DNA of 37,708 nt from Candidatus Poribacteria bacterium (GCA_028818705.1 JAPPNJ010000149.1:1-37708); one strand, 5' to 3'. Positions 25,736 through 33,670 are shown, counted from the first letter of the stretch. Program-made: numbers and translations. Notes: generated by a model from the letters alone, not told the origin.

Positions 25736-26520
25736 TCACACTCCTACTGCTTCTGTGAGAAACTTGCTAAACATATCAGTTTCTCTGTAGTTGTATTTAT
25801 AGCATGCCTCTGCGAGATACGGGGGCGTGTATCCTGTTGAATAGTGATGGTGTTGTCCATACCCGCTCTCTTGACGAAAGACCAGAACCCTTCCATTGTG
25901 TTGGTGTGGACTGCACCTTCTTCCCACTTCTCTGACCGATTCATCGTCTCATGCTGCATCTCTCTACCGATTTCGTTATAGCCTTTATACTGGTCGGTAT
26001 AGAGTTCAACATCATCAGTTTTCACAAACTTCTTGATAAAGTTTGCGATTGTGCTACCTTTGACATTCTCAACAAGTTGTGCAACGACTTTACCGCCTCT
26101 CGCAACCGCACCTAACACTGCGTCTTTCGCAGTGCCACGTCCACGTTTGCGAGGTTCTCCGTCTTCTCGGCTGTAGTCTTTGCGTTTCTTACCACCGATA
26201 TAGGTTTCATCTGCCTCGACAATCCCTTCTAATAATTGCCATCTCTGCCCGGATACACGTCATCATCCGCCAGCATGCCTTCTGCTGGAGTTCTAAGTCC
26301 CGTGCAAGCTGATGAGATGACAGACTTTTCTTGGCATTGACCATCAAAACGATTGCCAAAAACCACTTCTGAAGTGCGATCTTTGTTCCCTGAAAGATTG
26401 TTCCGTGCGTCACCTTGAACGTTGCCTTGCAATCGTGGCAGTTCCAAGGCCCTATACGTCCTGTATCGCTTTCTTTTCGGCGTTTGACTCTTATAACTAC
26501 TACAATTAAATAATAATTCT
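25736..26520 (-). pseudogene. IS1595-family (ISXO2-like) transposase, multiply frameshifted relic
   Basis: Reading backwards along the window, pieces of one DDE transposase appear in shifting frames. There is a Zn-ribbon part WNCHDCKATFKVTHGT, a helix-turn-helix-like part with KKSLSSHQLARDLEL, then EADETYIGGKKRKDYSR (first catalytic Asp), VLGAVARGGKVV, LYTDQYKGYN (second Asp) and VHTNTMEGFWSFVKR (the Asn/Glu motif). A shift after that motif moves on to GQHHHYSTGYTPPYLAEACY and the C-terminus. At least two frameshifts, near 26235 and near 25885, and a further one at the Zn ribbon make it inactive. The ends of the element are not clear. Confidence 0.8.
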
Positions 26521-26549
26521 TCTATTTTGCGACAGGTGCCGAATGCGTA

Positions 26550-26569
26550 GGGACGGGGTTTCCCCGCCC
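26550..26569. repeat. GTAGG-type hairpin
   Basis: CGGGG-TTT-CCCCG, with further pairing outside, preceded by GTAG. It lies beyond the IS relic. Confidence 0.45.
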
Positions 26570-26663
26570 GCCATCAACTGTAAAAGACACTTTACCTTGC
26601 AGTGAGAGTCACAGAGAGTCTATAATCTTGAAAATCCTCTAATCCTGCAAATCAATTAACATC

Positions 26664-27023
26664 TCACCGATGCAGATGCCCGCGACGGGCATCTGGAGGA
26701 ATCACACTCACCCACTGTACCCCTTTAACGACATCGTCCGGAATATGTCCGTGCTCAACGCTTTTAGGCGTAACGACCAAATCTCCTGGACCAATACGAT
26801 AGGATTGAGATTGCCCATCGGCTGTTCGGAGCGTTACAGTCGTTGTACCTTCCGTAAAATACCAATACTCATCAAAATCGTGAAAGTGAAGTTCAGTTGG
26901 ATTTTCTTTGGAAACAGCGAAGGCACCAATCGTCGTCATATCTGGGGTATCCAAGACTTTCCCAAGAGCGTCGCCGATCCGCTCGCCTTCACCCAATCGA
27001 ATAACACAAAGATCCGTATGCAT
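26664..27023 (-). CDS. Cupin-domain protein
   Basis: The protein has 119 residues. The ATG ending at 27023 is chosen because AGGGAG lies upstream on the minus strand; a longer frame would run into the palindrome at 27060. Cupin motif 1 is ELHFHDFDEYWYFTEG (two His and Glu), and motif 2 is the later PKSVEHGH, so a metal-binding beta-barrel is expected. Single-domain cupins act as sugar isomerases, dioxygenases or sensors. It was likely the gene following the sugar isomerase at 28973 before an IS200/IS605 element inserted between them, which suggests a sugar role. No clear activity can be assigned. Confidence 0.8.
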   Translation of the reverse strand: MHTDLCVIRLGEGERIGDALGKVLDTPDMTTIGAFAVSKENPTELHFHDFDEYWYFTEGTTTVTLRTADGQSQSYRIGPGDLVVTPKSVEHGHIPDDVVKGVQWVSVIPPDARRGHLHR

Positions 27024-27059
27024 GTTGTAACACTCCCTTGCTAATTTGTATCTGCGATT

Positions 27060-27086
27060 GTAGGGGCTGGGTAACCCAGCCCCTAC
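27060..27086. repeat. GTAGG-type hairpin, perfect 12-bp stem
   Basis: GTAGGGGCTGGG and CCCAGCCCCTAC enclose TAA. It lies upstream of the cupin gene. Confidence 0.7.
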
Positions 27087-27248
27087 GGGCAGCAAGCCAA
27101 CAACGAGGGCTTGCGAATATTAACCAAAAACGAAGTCAAGGAAAAAATTGTCCGTTCTACATTTAGCGAATATTTAACACTCCCCCGTCAAATCCCCATG
27201 CTTAGCTTGCGGGATGTAGACGGCGTAGGACGTTGTTGAAAAATAAAC

Positions 27249-27277
27249 TTGAAAATCTAATAAATATGTGGTATAAT
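27249..27277 (+). promoter_or_regulatory. tnpA promoter, TTGAAA-17-TATAAT
   Basis: The -35 TTGAAA is at 27249-27254 and a perfect -10 TATAAT at 27272-27277, spacer 17 bases. It lies 34 bases upstream of the tnpA ATG. Confidence 0.6.
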
Positions 27278-27310
27278 ATATTATACATTCGCATAGAAAG
27301 GTAAGATATT

Positions 27311-27730
27311 ATGCCACTCAAAATCGCTAATAAAAAACGTGATTACCGAACAACGAACAAAACAATCTATAGTTGTCAGTATCATGTGATTTGGTGTACC
27401 AAGTATCGGCGTAAGGTTTTGGATACGCAAATACAAGGGCGTCTCAAACAACTCATACGCGAAAAACAAGACGATTATGGGTATCAAATCCGTGAGATTG
27501 AAACCCAACCCGAACATGTTCACCTACTCATTGAGATTCCGCCAGAGCATTCTGTAGATAAAATCGTTGGTAAAATCAAAGGTTACACTTCCAAAGTTTT
27601 GCGAGAAGAATACCCAAGTTTGAAAAGTCGGATCCCTTCTTTGTGGACACGTTCTAAATTCGTCAGTTCCTGTGGTGGTGTAACACTGCAAATCATAAAA
27701 GACTATATTGAAAGTCAAAGCGGACAATGA
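27311..27730 (+). CDS. tnpA: IS200/IS605 transposase TnpA (Y1 HUH)
   Basis: The protein has 139 residues, the usual size. The HUH metal motif is H69-V-H71 in PEHVHLLIEIP and the nucleophile is Y132 in IIKDYIESQ, so the catalytic set is complete. TnpA acts as a dimer on single-stranded DNA, cutting and joining at hairpins near each end without target duplication. Translation of tnpB is coupled through an ATGA overlap at 27727-27730. The gene has its own promoter and AAAGG ribosome site. Nothing suggests inactivation. Confidence 0.95.
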   Translation: MPLKIANKKRDYRTTNKTIYSCQYHVIWCTKYRRKVLDTQIQGRLKQLIREKQDDYGYQIREIETQPEHVHLLIEIPPEHSVDKIVGKIKGYTSKVLREEYPSLKSRIPSLWTRSKFVSSCGGVTLQIIKDYIESQSGQ

Positions 27731-28842
27731 AAACCTATAAATACGAGTTATCACACCAGTCTAATTTGATACAGATTGGCAATCTAATAGACGATATGCA
27801 TAGTGTGCATGTGCATTTGATTCGGTTGCAGCGACGTTACTATCGTCTGTTTGGTAAATATGCTTCGCTATCGCGTATTCTAAAGCATATCACCAAGTTG
27901 AAACAACGGACAAAACCGTATTGGTATCAGTTGCCTTCGCAAATGATCCAAGACGTTGCCATTCGTATTGATCTCGGTTACCAAGCATTCTTTGATAATA
28001 TCAAGGTTTCCCGCAAAGCCGGTAAAACGAAACGTAAGGTCGGCAGACCGAAAATCAAACCGAATCACAAGTATAAGTCTATCACATTTACACAGGCGGG
28101 GTTCAAAATTCAAGAGAACCGCCTAAGCATCAACTGCCTAAAAAAGTCGTTTACTTTTTGGAAACACCGCGATTGGACGGGTATTGTCAAGAAAATCACA
28201 ATCAAACGTGATAATGTAGGTGACTACTATTTGTATCTAACGTGTGAAGATTGTGAACCTTCCGAGAAACTCCCCTTGACCGGTAGTGAGGCAGGGGCAG
28301 ACTTCGGTTCTAAAACATTTCTCACACTTTCAGACGGTATCAAAATAGAGTCCCCACAATTCTATAAGCAAAGTCTCAAGGCAATTCGTTCAGCAAACAA
28401 AGCACTCTCTCGTAAGCAATATCTGTCTAATGCTTGGTATCGTGCGAAACGTCACCTTGCCCGCGTCCATAAAGATATTGCCAATCGGAGACGCGACTGG
28501 TTTTTCAAGTTAGCCCTCCGCCTCGTGCGTAGATACGATAAGATTGCCATAGAGACGCTAAACCTTGAAGGCATGAAAAGACTTTGGGGACGCAAAATCT
28601 CTGATATTGCCTTCGGTGAATTTTCACTCATTCTCAAATGGACATGTGACAGATACGGGAAAACACTGTTGAAAGCAGGGCGTTGGCAACCTACAACAAA
28701 ACCTTGTTCCGATTGTAGGTTTCACAACAAAGACCTGACCCTCAACGATAGACAGTGGACATGTCCAAGTTGCAATGCAGCACACGACAGAGACGTGAAC
28801 GCTGCTCTAAACATTTTGCGGGTTGGGGTACCCTGGACCTAA
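27727..28842 (+). CDS. tnpB: RNA-guided nuclease TnpB (IS605 type)
   Basis: The protein has 371 residues. RuvC-like residues are complete: D192 in GADFGSK, E276 in IAIETLNLEGM and D354/D356 in HDRDVNAA, close in spacing to ISDra2 TnpB. The zinc ribbon has C327/C330 and C346/C349. TnpB family proteins cut DNA using an omegaRNA made from the element's right end. The helical N-terminal half, rich in Lys and Arg (KRKVGRPKIKPNHK), fits RNA binding. It begins within the tnpA stop codon. All key residues suggest an active nuclease, which I infer is part of this intact element. Confidence 0.93.
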   Translation: MKTYKYELSHQSNLIQIGNLIDDMHSVHVHLIRLQRRYYRLFGKYASLSRILKHITKLKQRTKPYWYQLPSQMIQDVAIRIDLGYQAFFDNIKVSRKAGKTKRKVGRPKIKPNHKYKSITFTQAGFKIQENRLSINCLKKSFTFWKHRDWTGIVKKITIKRDNVGDYYLYLTCEDCEPSEKLPLTGSEAGADFGSKTFLTLSDGIKIESPQFYKQSLKAIRSANKALSRKQYLSNAWYRAKRHLARVHKDIANRRRDWFFKLALRLVRRYDKIAIETLNLEGMKRLWGRKISDIAFGEFSLILKWTCDRYGKTLLKAGRWQPTTKPCSDCRFHNKDLTLNDRQWTCPSCNAAHDRDVNAALNILRVGVPWT

Positions 28843-28972
28843 ACCAGATAAAGCCGATCTGATTCGGAATAAGAACCCGCTGGTGGAGACAACGTTAGAC
28901 GGTGGACTCTCTGAGAAAACCGCTGTTATCTACGAAACCGAAGCCCCTACCTTTAGGTAGTGGGTGGTATCA
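28843..28972 (+). ncRNA. Candidate omegaRNA scaffold at the IS605 right end
   Basis: The non-coding stretch after tnpB contains several possible stems and ends with the CCTACC-TTT-AGGTAG hairpin at the element's edge. In studied TnpB systems the omegaRNA spans the end of tnpB and the right end and continues into flanking DNA, which acts as guide. The guide here would begin about 28973 (in the isomerase gene). Confidence 0.4.
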
Positions 28973-29731
28973 CAAAACGCCTATGTCTTTCAAGTATTGA
29001 AGCGAATCCGCCACACGCGCCTGAACACCTGATTCATCAAGAGTTTCGCCCTCAATACCCTCTAATTCCATCGTGAAGGGACCGTAGAAACCAACATCGT
29101 TCAACGTCTGGAATACTGCCTTGAAATCGACGACGCCTTCACCGAGTGTTGGGAAATGCCACGTTCGATAATCGCCATTTGTATCCTTGAGGTGAACAGC
29201 ACCGACATGTGAGAGAACCTTCTGGACTTCCGAAACAGCTGTCACATTGTGATTGTAATAGTAAACATTACCCGTGTCGAAATTGACGCAGATATTGGGA
29301 TGATTCACGGCTTCCATTGTTGCCAGTGCGATGTCCCCGTTGTGTGCTATGTCGGGATGTGTTTCCAAACACACTTTAATACCTGCTGATGCGGCATTCT
29401 CGCCGATAGCCCGAAGCCGATCGTATACAGCGTTCCGATCCGTATCCCCAGCATGGACACTGACGAAGATAATTTTCACGCCCATCTGAGACGCAATATC
29501 CAGTGTCGTCTGGAAATCAGCAACAACTGTTTCAGACGCAACATCGCATCTACCAAGAAAACTGGTGGCAGTGAGTCCGTGTGCATCTAATTCTGACTGG
29601 AGTACATCCACAGATTCAGCCGAAGGCACGCCAATTTCCACATTCGTCAAACCGATTTCCGCTAAGTGCGCGTACGCTCTGGTGCGAAACTGTTGATAAC
29701 TTCCTAAATTGCATGCAATAATATTTTTCAA
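28970..29731 (-). CDS. Sugar phosphate isomerase/epimerase (AP endonuclease 2-type TIM barrel)
   Basis: This 253-residue protein is of the xylose-isomerase-like barrel family. Metal ligands are likely the Glu of CLETHPD, Asp of NFDTGN, His of GAVHLKDTN and Glu of TMELEG. Family members interconvert ketoses or inositols in the cytoplasm. The stop codon (28970-28972) is the last bases of the IS605 right end: the native tail seems to have been displaced. Joining the flanks without the element would extend the end by about four residues. The start MKNIIACNLGSYQQF is typical. The cupin gene beyond the element was probably its neighbour. Confidence 0.87.
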   Translation of the reverse strand: MKNIIACNLGSYQQFRTRAYAHLAEIGLTNVEIGVPSAESVDVLQSELDAHGLTATSFLGRCDVASETVVADFQTTLDIASQMGVKIIFVSVHAGDTDRNAVYDRLRAIGENAASAGIKVCLETHPDIAHNGDIALATMEAVNHPNICVNFDTGNVYYYNHNVTAVSEVQKVLSHVGAVHLKDTNGDYRTWHFPTLGEGVVDFKAVFQTLNDVGFYGPFTMELEGIEGETLDESGVQARVADSLQYLKDIGVL

Positions 29732-29777
29732 CCTTGCCTCCTACGAACTTTCCTGCTTTCTTGTGAAAATAGGAAGT

Positions 29778-30785
29778 TCACGGAATTTTTCGTAATAACG
29801 TATTACCCAGTAGAATCTCTATCCCTAACAGTAGAACGGCAGGTATCAAGAAATATGCCGCCAACTCTTTGTGGACAATAGAACTGACTGTCTCAAATTT
29901 CGTCTTTTCAAATCTATCAATTTCTGTATAAATTCGCTTTAGCGAATGTGTATCTGTAGCGCGAAAATAGCGACCTCCCGTCCCATTGGCAATCTGTTTC
30001 AAGGTATCCTCGTCGAGATAGGTTAAAACTTCGCGATACCGCTTACCAAAGGTGGTATCCGCATAAGGAATCCGCGTACCCCCTTCTTTTCCCATACCAA
30101 TAGTATAAACTTTAATTCCAAATGACTTTGCAAGAGATACCGCTGTCTCTGGATTAATGGTCCCGGCGTTATTTTCGCCATCGGTCAAGAGAATGACGAT
30201 TTTCGTTTTTGATGCCGAAACGCGTAGCCGATAAATAGCAGTCGCCAGTGCATCACCAATAGCGGTGCCGTCCTGCAACTGTCCAATCTCTACGTCGCGT
30301 AGCAGTTCTGCTACTACTGGATAATCCAACGTAAGCGGACAGAGCGTAAAACTCTCGCCGCTAAAAACAACTAAGCCAATCCGATCATTTTCGCGATGGG
30401 TTAGGAAATCGTTAACGACCGACTTTGCTGTTTGGATGCGATTTATCCCTTCAAAATCCTCCGCTCGCATACTCTCTGAGATATCAAGTGCTAAAAGGAT
30501 ATCGATACCCTCAGCGGATTTATGCACGCGACTTTGAGAAAGTTGGGGACGCGCAAGCGTGAGAATAAGAAGCGCGAGGATAACAAATCTTATTACCCTA
30601 AGTGTGGGAAGTGCTTTAACTGAAAGAGTTTGCCGCATGTGTTGGATGCCAGCTGCAAATCCATGTCTGAAGTCAGAAAAGCGTACAACTGGGACGATCG
30701 CCTCTTTCCGGAACCATTGCAGCGCAATTATAAGCAGCGGCACTACGATCAGCAGAATAAGGAAAAAGGGAGAAACTAACTGCAT
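29778..30785 (-). CDS. BatA-like membrane protein with von Willebrand A domain
   Basis: The protein has 335 residues. An N-terminal hydrophobic helix (LILLIVVPLLIIALQW) and a second near 65-80, then a vWA domain with complete MIDAS: D101-I-S103-E-S105, DGTAIGD (Thr) and LTDGEN (Asp), and a C-terminal helix (AYFLIPAVLLLGIEILLG). This is the layout of BatA/BatB of the aerotolerance operon, usually encoded with MoxR, DUF58 and BatC-E genes. None of those is nearby; the only partner is the polymer-forming membrane protein upstream, 5 bases away on the same strand. A membrane-associated scaffold or chaperone role is likely. Confidence 0.85.
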   Translation of the reverse strand: MQLVSPFFLILLIVVPLLIIALQWFRKEAIVPVVRFSDFRHGFAAGIQHMRQTLSVKALPTLRVIRFVILALLILTLARPQLSQSRVHKSAEGIDILLALDISESMRAEDFEGINRIQTAKSVVNDFLTHRENDRIGLVVFSGESFTLCPLTLDYPVVAELLRDVEIGQLQDGTAIGDALATAIYRLRVSASKTKIVILLTDGENNAGTINPETAVSLAKSFGIKVYTIGMGKEGGTRIPYADTTFGKRYREVLTYLDEDTLKQIANGTGGRYFRATDTHSLKRIYTEIDRFEKTKFETVSSIVHKELAAYFLIPAVLLLGIEILLGNTLLRKIP

Positions 30786-30790
30786 GTCCG

Positions 30791-31789
30791 CTAAACCCTT
30801 TCTGCCCAGGAGATATTTCTCCGGGAGTCTTGGGGCAGCATCGCGCTAATACTACCCAGCAAACATAACCCGATGCTGATAACGTTGACAAAGAGAAACG
30901 TCACCCAATCAATATACGGTAGGGATGTCGCCATAAAATAGAGAATATAGCTAAAAATTACCCCAATCGGTTTTAGTCGTCCTGAAAAGATTGTACTACC
31001 AAGCGTAAGGAAAATTGCTGTCTTGCCACAAACTGCCAAGGGGAACAGGAGTGCTAACCCCAATAGCATGAATGGCACGCCAATAATTGACAAGGTCAGT
31101 AGTATGAGAATCAGCGGTATCACAGGCAACATTAGGATACCAAATAAGATGCTCCCAATCGGTCTACGTGCCAGAACGCCCCCTATCGCGTTTATAGGCT
31201 TTGAAAATAAAGCAAGTATCAGCAGGTACATCAGAACAGAAAGACCAGACTTAGCCACGGTCAGCCGGAAATTTGTCTGCTTATCGGGAATTTTCCAGAA
31301 GATATAGGGATGCATCACCAGTTTCACTGCAGCAGGTATCGTCTCCCAATCATTACTTACTTGAAGATTCGCTACTCCCTCCATGTTCCCCGACACCTGT
31401 CCGCCTATAATCTGCAATGTCCCGTTCACCTGTGATCCTGGCGTAAGTTCGATATCTCCGCCGAGTACCAATACATTTCCAGTGACGCTTCCTTGTAGCT
31501 TCGCGTCACCAGCAATCATGATAAGCGTCGTTAGCACCTCATCTGCTGCCAGCTCATAGTCGTTAACCACCTTTAATATTCGCTGCTTCTTTTCTCCCTG
31601 CATCCATTCTTCTTGCTGTGTTTCTCCATTCTCTTGGTGAGCAATCCCAACTTGCGTCTGATTCGGTGATTTTTCAGAACTCTCTTCCGAAGGCGAGTCT
31701 GAAACTTGTGGGCTGCCATTTGAAGTCTGCCCGAGCACGGGCAGTACACTAAAGATTAAAAAAAGAAAAATAATTGCTAAATCTTTCAT
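30791..31789 (-). CDS. Membrane protein with polymer-forming (bactofilin-like) exported part
   Basis: The protein has 332 residues. A signal peptide (AIIFLFLIFSVLPVLG) is followed by an acidic, Ser/Gln-rich linker and a right-handed-helix-like segment near 85-140 (GSVTGNVLVLGGDIELTPGSQVNG, repeats ending in VxG), the pattern of polymer-forming cytoskeletal proteins. Four or five transmembrane helices then run from about 175 to 320. The linked BatA-like protein starts just after it. A consensus promoter at 31828-31856 and AGGG ribosome site give this gene strong expression. The function is unknown; an envelope scaffold is a reasonable inference. Confidence 0.75.
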   Translation of the reverse strand: MKDLAIIFLFLIFSVLPVLGQTSNGSPQVSDSPSEESSEKSPNQTQVGIAHQENGETQQEEWMQGEKKQRILKVVNDYELAADEVLTTLIMIAGDAKLQGSVTGNVLVLGGDIELTPGSQVNGTLQIIGGQVSGNMEGVANLQVSNDWETIPAAVKLVMHPYIFWKIPDKQTNFRLTVAKSGLSVLMYLLILALFSKPINAIGGVLARRPIGSILFGILMLPVIPLILILLTLSIIGVPFMLLGLALLFPLAVCGKTAIFLTLGSTIFSGRLKPIGVIFSYILYFMATSLPYIDWVTFLFVNVISIGLCLLGSISAMLPQDSRRNISWAERV

Positions 31790-31827
31790 ATTACCCTATA
31801 TTTCGTGTCAAGATAAATGTGTGGAGA

Positions 31828-31856
31828 ATTATAGACTGAACTTTCTTTCATGTCAA
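31828..31856 (-). promoter_or_regulatory. Perfect-consensus sigma70 promoter, TTGACA-17-TATAAT
   Basis: On the minus strand, TTGACA (31856-31851) and TATAAT (31833-31828) are separated by exactly 17 bases, matching the sigma70 consensus at every position. It drives the polymer-forming/BatA gene pair. Confidence 0.85.
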
Positions 31857-31896
31857 CGCTTTTTTCCCTGTAACTTAGGATCATTAGTTCTTCTGT

Positions 31897-32130
31897 AGGA
31901 GGCGGGCTATGCCCGGTGAAGTCCATACGGACTTCATACCCGGTTCATGCCTTAGGGCATGAATACCGTTGATTCTGATTTAAGGCATGGATACCCCGGT
32001 AAAGCCTTTATAGGCTTTATACCGTTGATTCTGAAGCCCACACGGGCTTCATACCCCGGTAAAGCCTTTATAGGCTTTATACCGTTGATTTTGAATGCTC
32101 TATAGCATTCATACCGTTGATTCTGATTCT
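31897..32130. repeat. Palindrome array B (variable-arm hairpins)
   Basis: Seven hairpins: CGGGC-TAT-GCCCG (31903-31915), GAAGTCC-ATAC-GGACTTC (31918-31935), TTCATGCC-TTAG-GGCATGAA (31944-31963), AAAGCCT-TTAT-AGGCTTT (32001-32018 and again 32061-32078), GAAGCCC-ACAC-GGGCTTC (32033-32050) and GAATGCT-CTAT-AGCATTC (32093-32110). They alternate with linkers ATACCGTTGATTCTGA and ATACCCCGGT. Only arms vary; linkers and geometry stay. Confidence 0.85.
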
Positions 32131-32256
32131 GATTTCTCCGATTCCCGATTTCTCCCTATGTTCAACAGAACGCGAATATAACGTGGGCTACGCACAAGAG
32201 GTGTAAAAGACATAGGAACGCCAAAACACAAAGCCCCTTCCAATTTCATTTTTTGC

Positions 32257-32285
32257 TTGACATCTACCTGTGAATTTGGTACGAT
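32257..32285 (+). promoter_or_regulatory. Promoter of the LamG gene, TTGACA-17-TACGAT
   Basis: Perfect -35 TTGACA at 32257-32262, 17-base spacer, -10 TACGAT at 32280-32285 (two changes from consensus). The leader to the ATG is about 110 bases. Confidence 0.55.
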
Positions 32286-32399
32286 AAATGCATGTGATAT
32301 TTGTAGTGATTTATGCCTTGCCATAGTCGTGTGTTCATGTAAATCGCTATAGATCTGTGTATAAAGTCCTTGAACTGTAATATTGGACGGGAGGTAAAA

Positions 32400-33230
32400 A
32401 TGAATTTTAGTGCTATTTTTTCTGGCAAGTTTTGGCTTACGGGTTTAGTCTTGGTATGTTTCAGTCTCTTCTTTAGTGGTGTTCTGTTTATCTCTACCAC
32501 CTCTGCTGCAATTGATCCCGCAAATGTCGTTGGATTGTGGCTCTTTGATGAAGGCAAAGGAAATGTTGCAACCGATGCATCTGAAAATGGACTGGACGGC
32601 GAATTCAAAGGTAAACCGAAGTGGGTTGACGGTAAATTTGGAAAAGGGCTTGAATTAGATGGTAAAGCCGCTTACGTTCAGATCCCTGGTCATGATAGCC
32701 CAAACGACGCAATTACCGTTTCAATCTGGGTTAAAAGTCTAACCCCTACTTGGAACCAGCACGGCTGGATGGTTGAAAAGAGAAATGCTTATATCATCCA
32801 TCCCAACCAAGGGACAAAAAATGTTTCCTGGCCCATTTGTAATGGTGGCTGTTGGAATAAACCCGGTGGTTGGCGCGACGGCGAAATCGGTCCTAAAGAT
32901 ATTGAAGAGTGGCACATGTACACCACAACTTTTGATAGCAAAACCGGTGAATGGTACATCTATATTGATGCAAAACCGGAGAGTGATATGAAAATCGCCA
33001 AAAATCCGCTTGACGCAGACAACGGACCCGTCAATATCGGCTTTGACGACTGTTGTGGTGGTACACGGTACGGTAATGCCCTCATTGATGAAGTCGTCAT
33101 TTTAGATGTCGCTTTGGAAGAAGCTGACATTCAGAAATTACATGACAATGGGCTCTATTTGTCGATTCTGGCGGTTGACCCCGCTGACAAAATGACAACC
33201 ACTTGGGCAAACGTGAAAATCAAATACTAA
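32400..33230 (+). CDS. Secreted LamG-domain protein
   Basis: This 276-residue protein starts at ATG 32400 with GGGAGG at 32389-32394. A signal peptide (GLVLVCFSLFFSGVLFISTTSAA) ends near residue 37. A single LamG/concanavalin-like domain follows: VVGLWLFDEGKGNVATDAS, GKFGKGLELDGKAAYVQIPGH, ITVSIWVKS and the later strand ALIDEVVILDVALEEADI. These are carbohydrate- or surface-binding lectin-like domains with no catalytic centre. Cys pairs near CNGGCW and DDCCGG could form disulfides. Similar proteins are frequent in Poribacteria-like genomes. It stands alone between palindrome arrays B and C. Confidence 0.88.
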   Translation: MNFSAIFSGKFWLTGLVLVCFSLFFSGVLFISTTSAAIDPANVVGLWLFDEGKGNVATDASENGLDGEFKGKPKWVDGKFGKGLELDGKAAYVQIPGHDSPNDAITVSIWVKSLTPTWNQHGWMVEKRNAYIIHPNQGTKNVSWPICNGGCWNKPGGWRDGEIGPKDIEEWHMYTTTFDSKTGEWYIYIDAKPESDMKIAKNPLDADNGPVNIGFDDCCGGTRYGNALIDEVVILDVALEEADIQKLHDNGLYLSILAVDPADKMTTTWANVKIKY

Positions 33231-33244
33231 ATTTTGTCCACACG

Positions 33245-33271
33245 CGGCAAAATTTGTCTTCGCTTTACATT
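33245..33271. repeat. 'AATTTGTCTT-N3-TTTACATT' element, copy 3
   Basis: CGGCAAAATTTGTCTT-CGC-TTTACATT, identical over 25 bases to copy 4 at 33419-33443. Confidence 0.75.
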
Positions 33272-33277
33272 TTTTGC

Positions 33278-33385
33278 CCCCGGTAAAGCCTTTATAGGCT
33301 TTATACCCGATTCATGCCTATAAGGCATGAATACCGTTGATTCTGATTTGGAATGCCCGGGGAATGCCACACGGCATTCACACCG
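33278..33385. repeat. Palindrome array C (variable-arm hairpins)
   Basis: AAAGCCT-TTAT-AGGCTTT (33285-33302, identical to two units of array B), TTCATGCCT-ATA-AGGCATGAA (33311-33331) and GAATGCC-ACAC-GGCATTC (33362-33379), with linkers ACCGTTGATTCTGA and ACCGTTGATTTACG. Confidence 0.85.
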
Positions 33386-33418
33386 TTGATTTACGCGCAT
33401 TCCGCTGTTAGTTTACGC

Positions 33419-33443
33419 GGCAAAATTTGTCTTCGCTTTACAT
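33419..33443. repeat. 'AATTTGTCTT-N3-TTTACATT' element, copy 4
   Basis: CGGCAAAATTTGTCTT-CGC-TTTACATT. With copy 3 it brackets palindrome array C as a direct repeat. Confidence 0.75.
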
Positions 33444-33500
33444 TGTACCTGATACTTAGAAATGGTTCAGAAATTGATTAATATTGAGAATTGTTGTATG

Positions 33501-33549
33501 GGCGGACCGGGGTCCCCGTAGTAAATAACGTGCGGGGTCGGTGTCCGCC
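33501..33549. repeat. Inverted repeat
   Basis: GGCGGAC (33501-33507) and GTCCGCC (33543-33549) enclose the palindrome CGGGGTCCCCG and a second CGGGG. Probably another palindromic intergenic element. Confidence 0.5.
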
Positions 33550-33670
33550 TACACGCGTAATAAGGTAAATGCTCTTGCAACGCATCGCCTAAAGGCAGCT
33601 TACCCGAACATAAATTATAGGTTTGCTGTCCAATAGATTGTGGTGTAAGAAACAAGTAACGGAGGAATGG

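Larger units (their letters stand above)
27178..28972 (+). mobile_element. IS200/IS605-family element with tnpA and tnpB
   Basis: Complete-looking element, about 1.8 kb. The left end near 27178 includes CCCCATGCTTAGCTTGCGGG, which can fold as a small hairpin, and is flanked by TATTTAAC. The right end near 28972 includes CCTACC-TTT-AGGTAG within the run to GGTGGTATCAC. There is no terminal inverted repeat or target duplication, as expected of the family. The exact edges are estimated. Confidence 0.75.
31790..32399. other. Region without a protein gene: two divergent promoters around a palindrome array
   Basis: 610 bases between divergent genes. It holds a minus-strand consensus promoter (31828-31856), palindrome array B (31897-32130), AT-rich spacer, and a plus-strand promoter for the LamG gene (32257-32285). 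No other gene is supported here. Confidence 0.75.
33231..33670. other. Region without a protein gene: palindrome array C and repeats
   Basis: 440 bases with two copies of the TTTACATT element (33245-33271 and 33419-33443), palindrome array C (33278-33385) between them, and an inverted repeat (33501-33549) with arms GGCGGAC/GTCCGCC. No gene is supported. Confidence 0.7.

Noticed and set aside
32109..32324. 71-residue minus-strand frame before the LamG gene
   Set aside because: Its end is made of the array linker repeats (SEKSESEST) and it overlaps the LamG promoter; no family resemblance.
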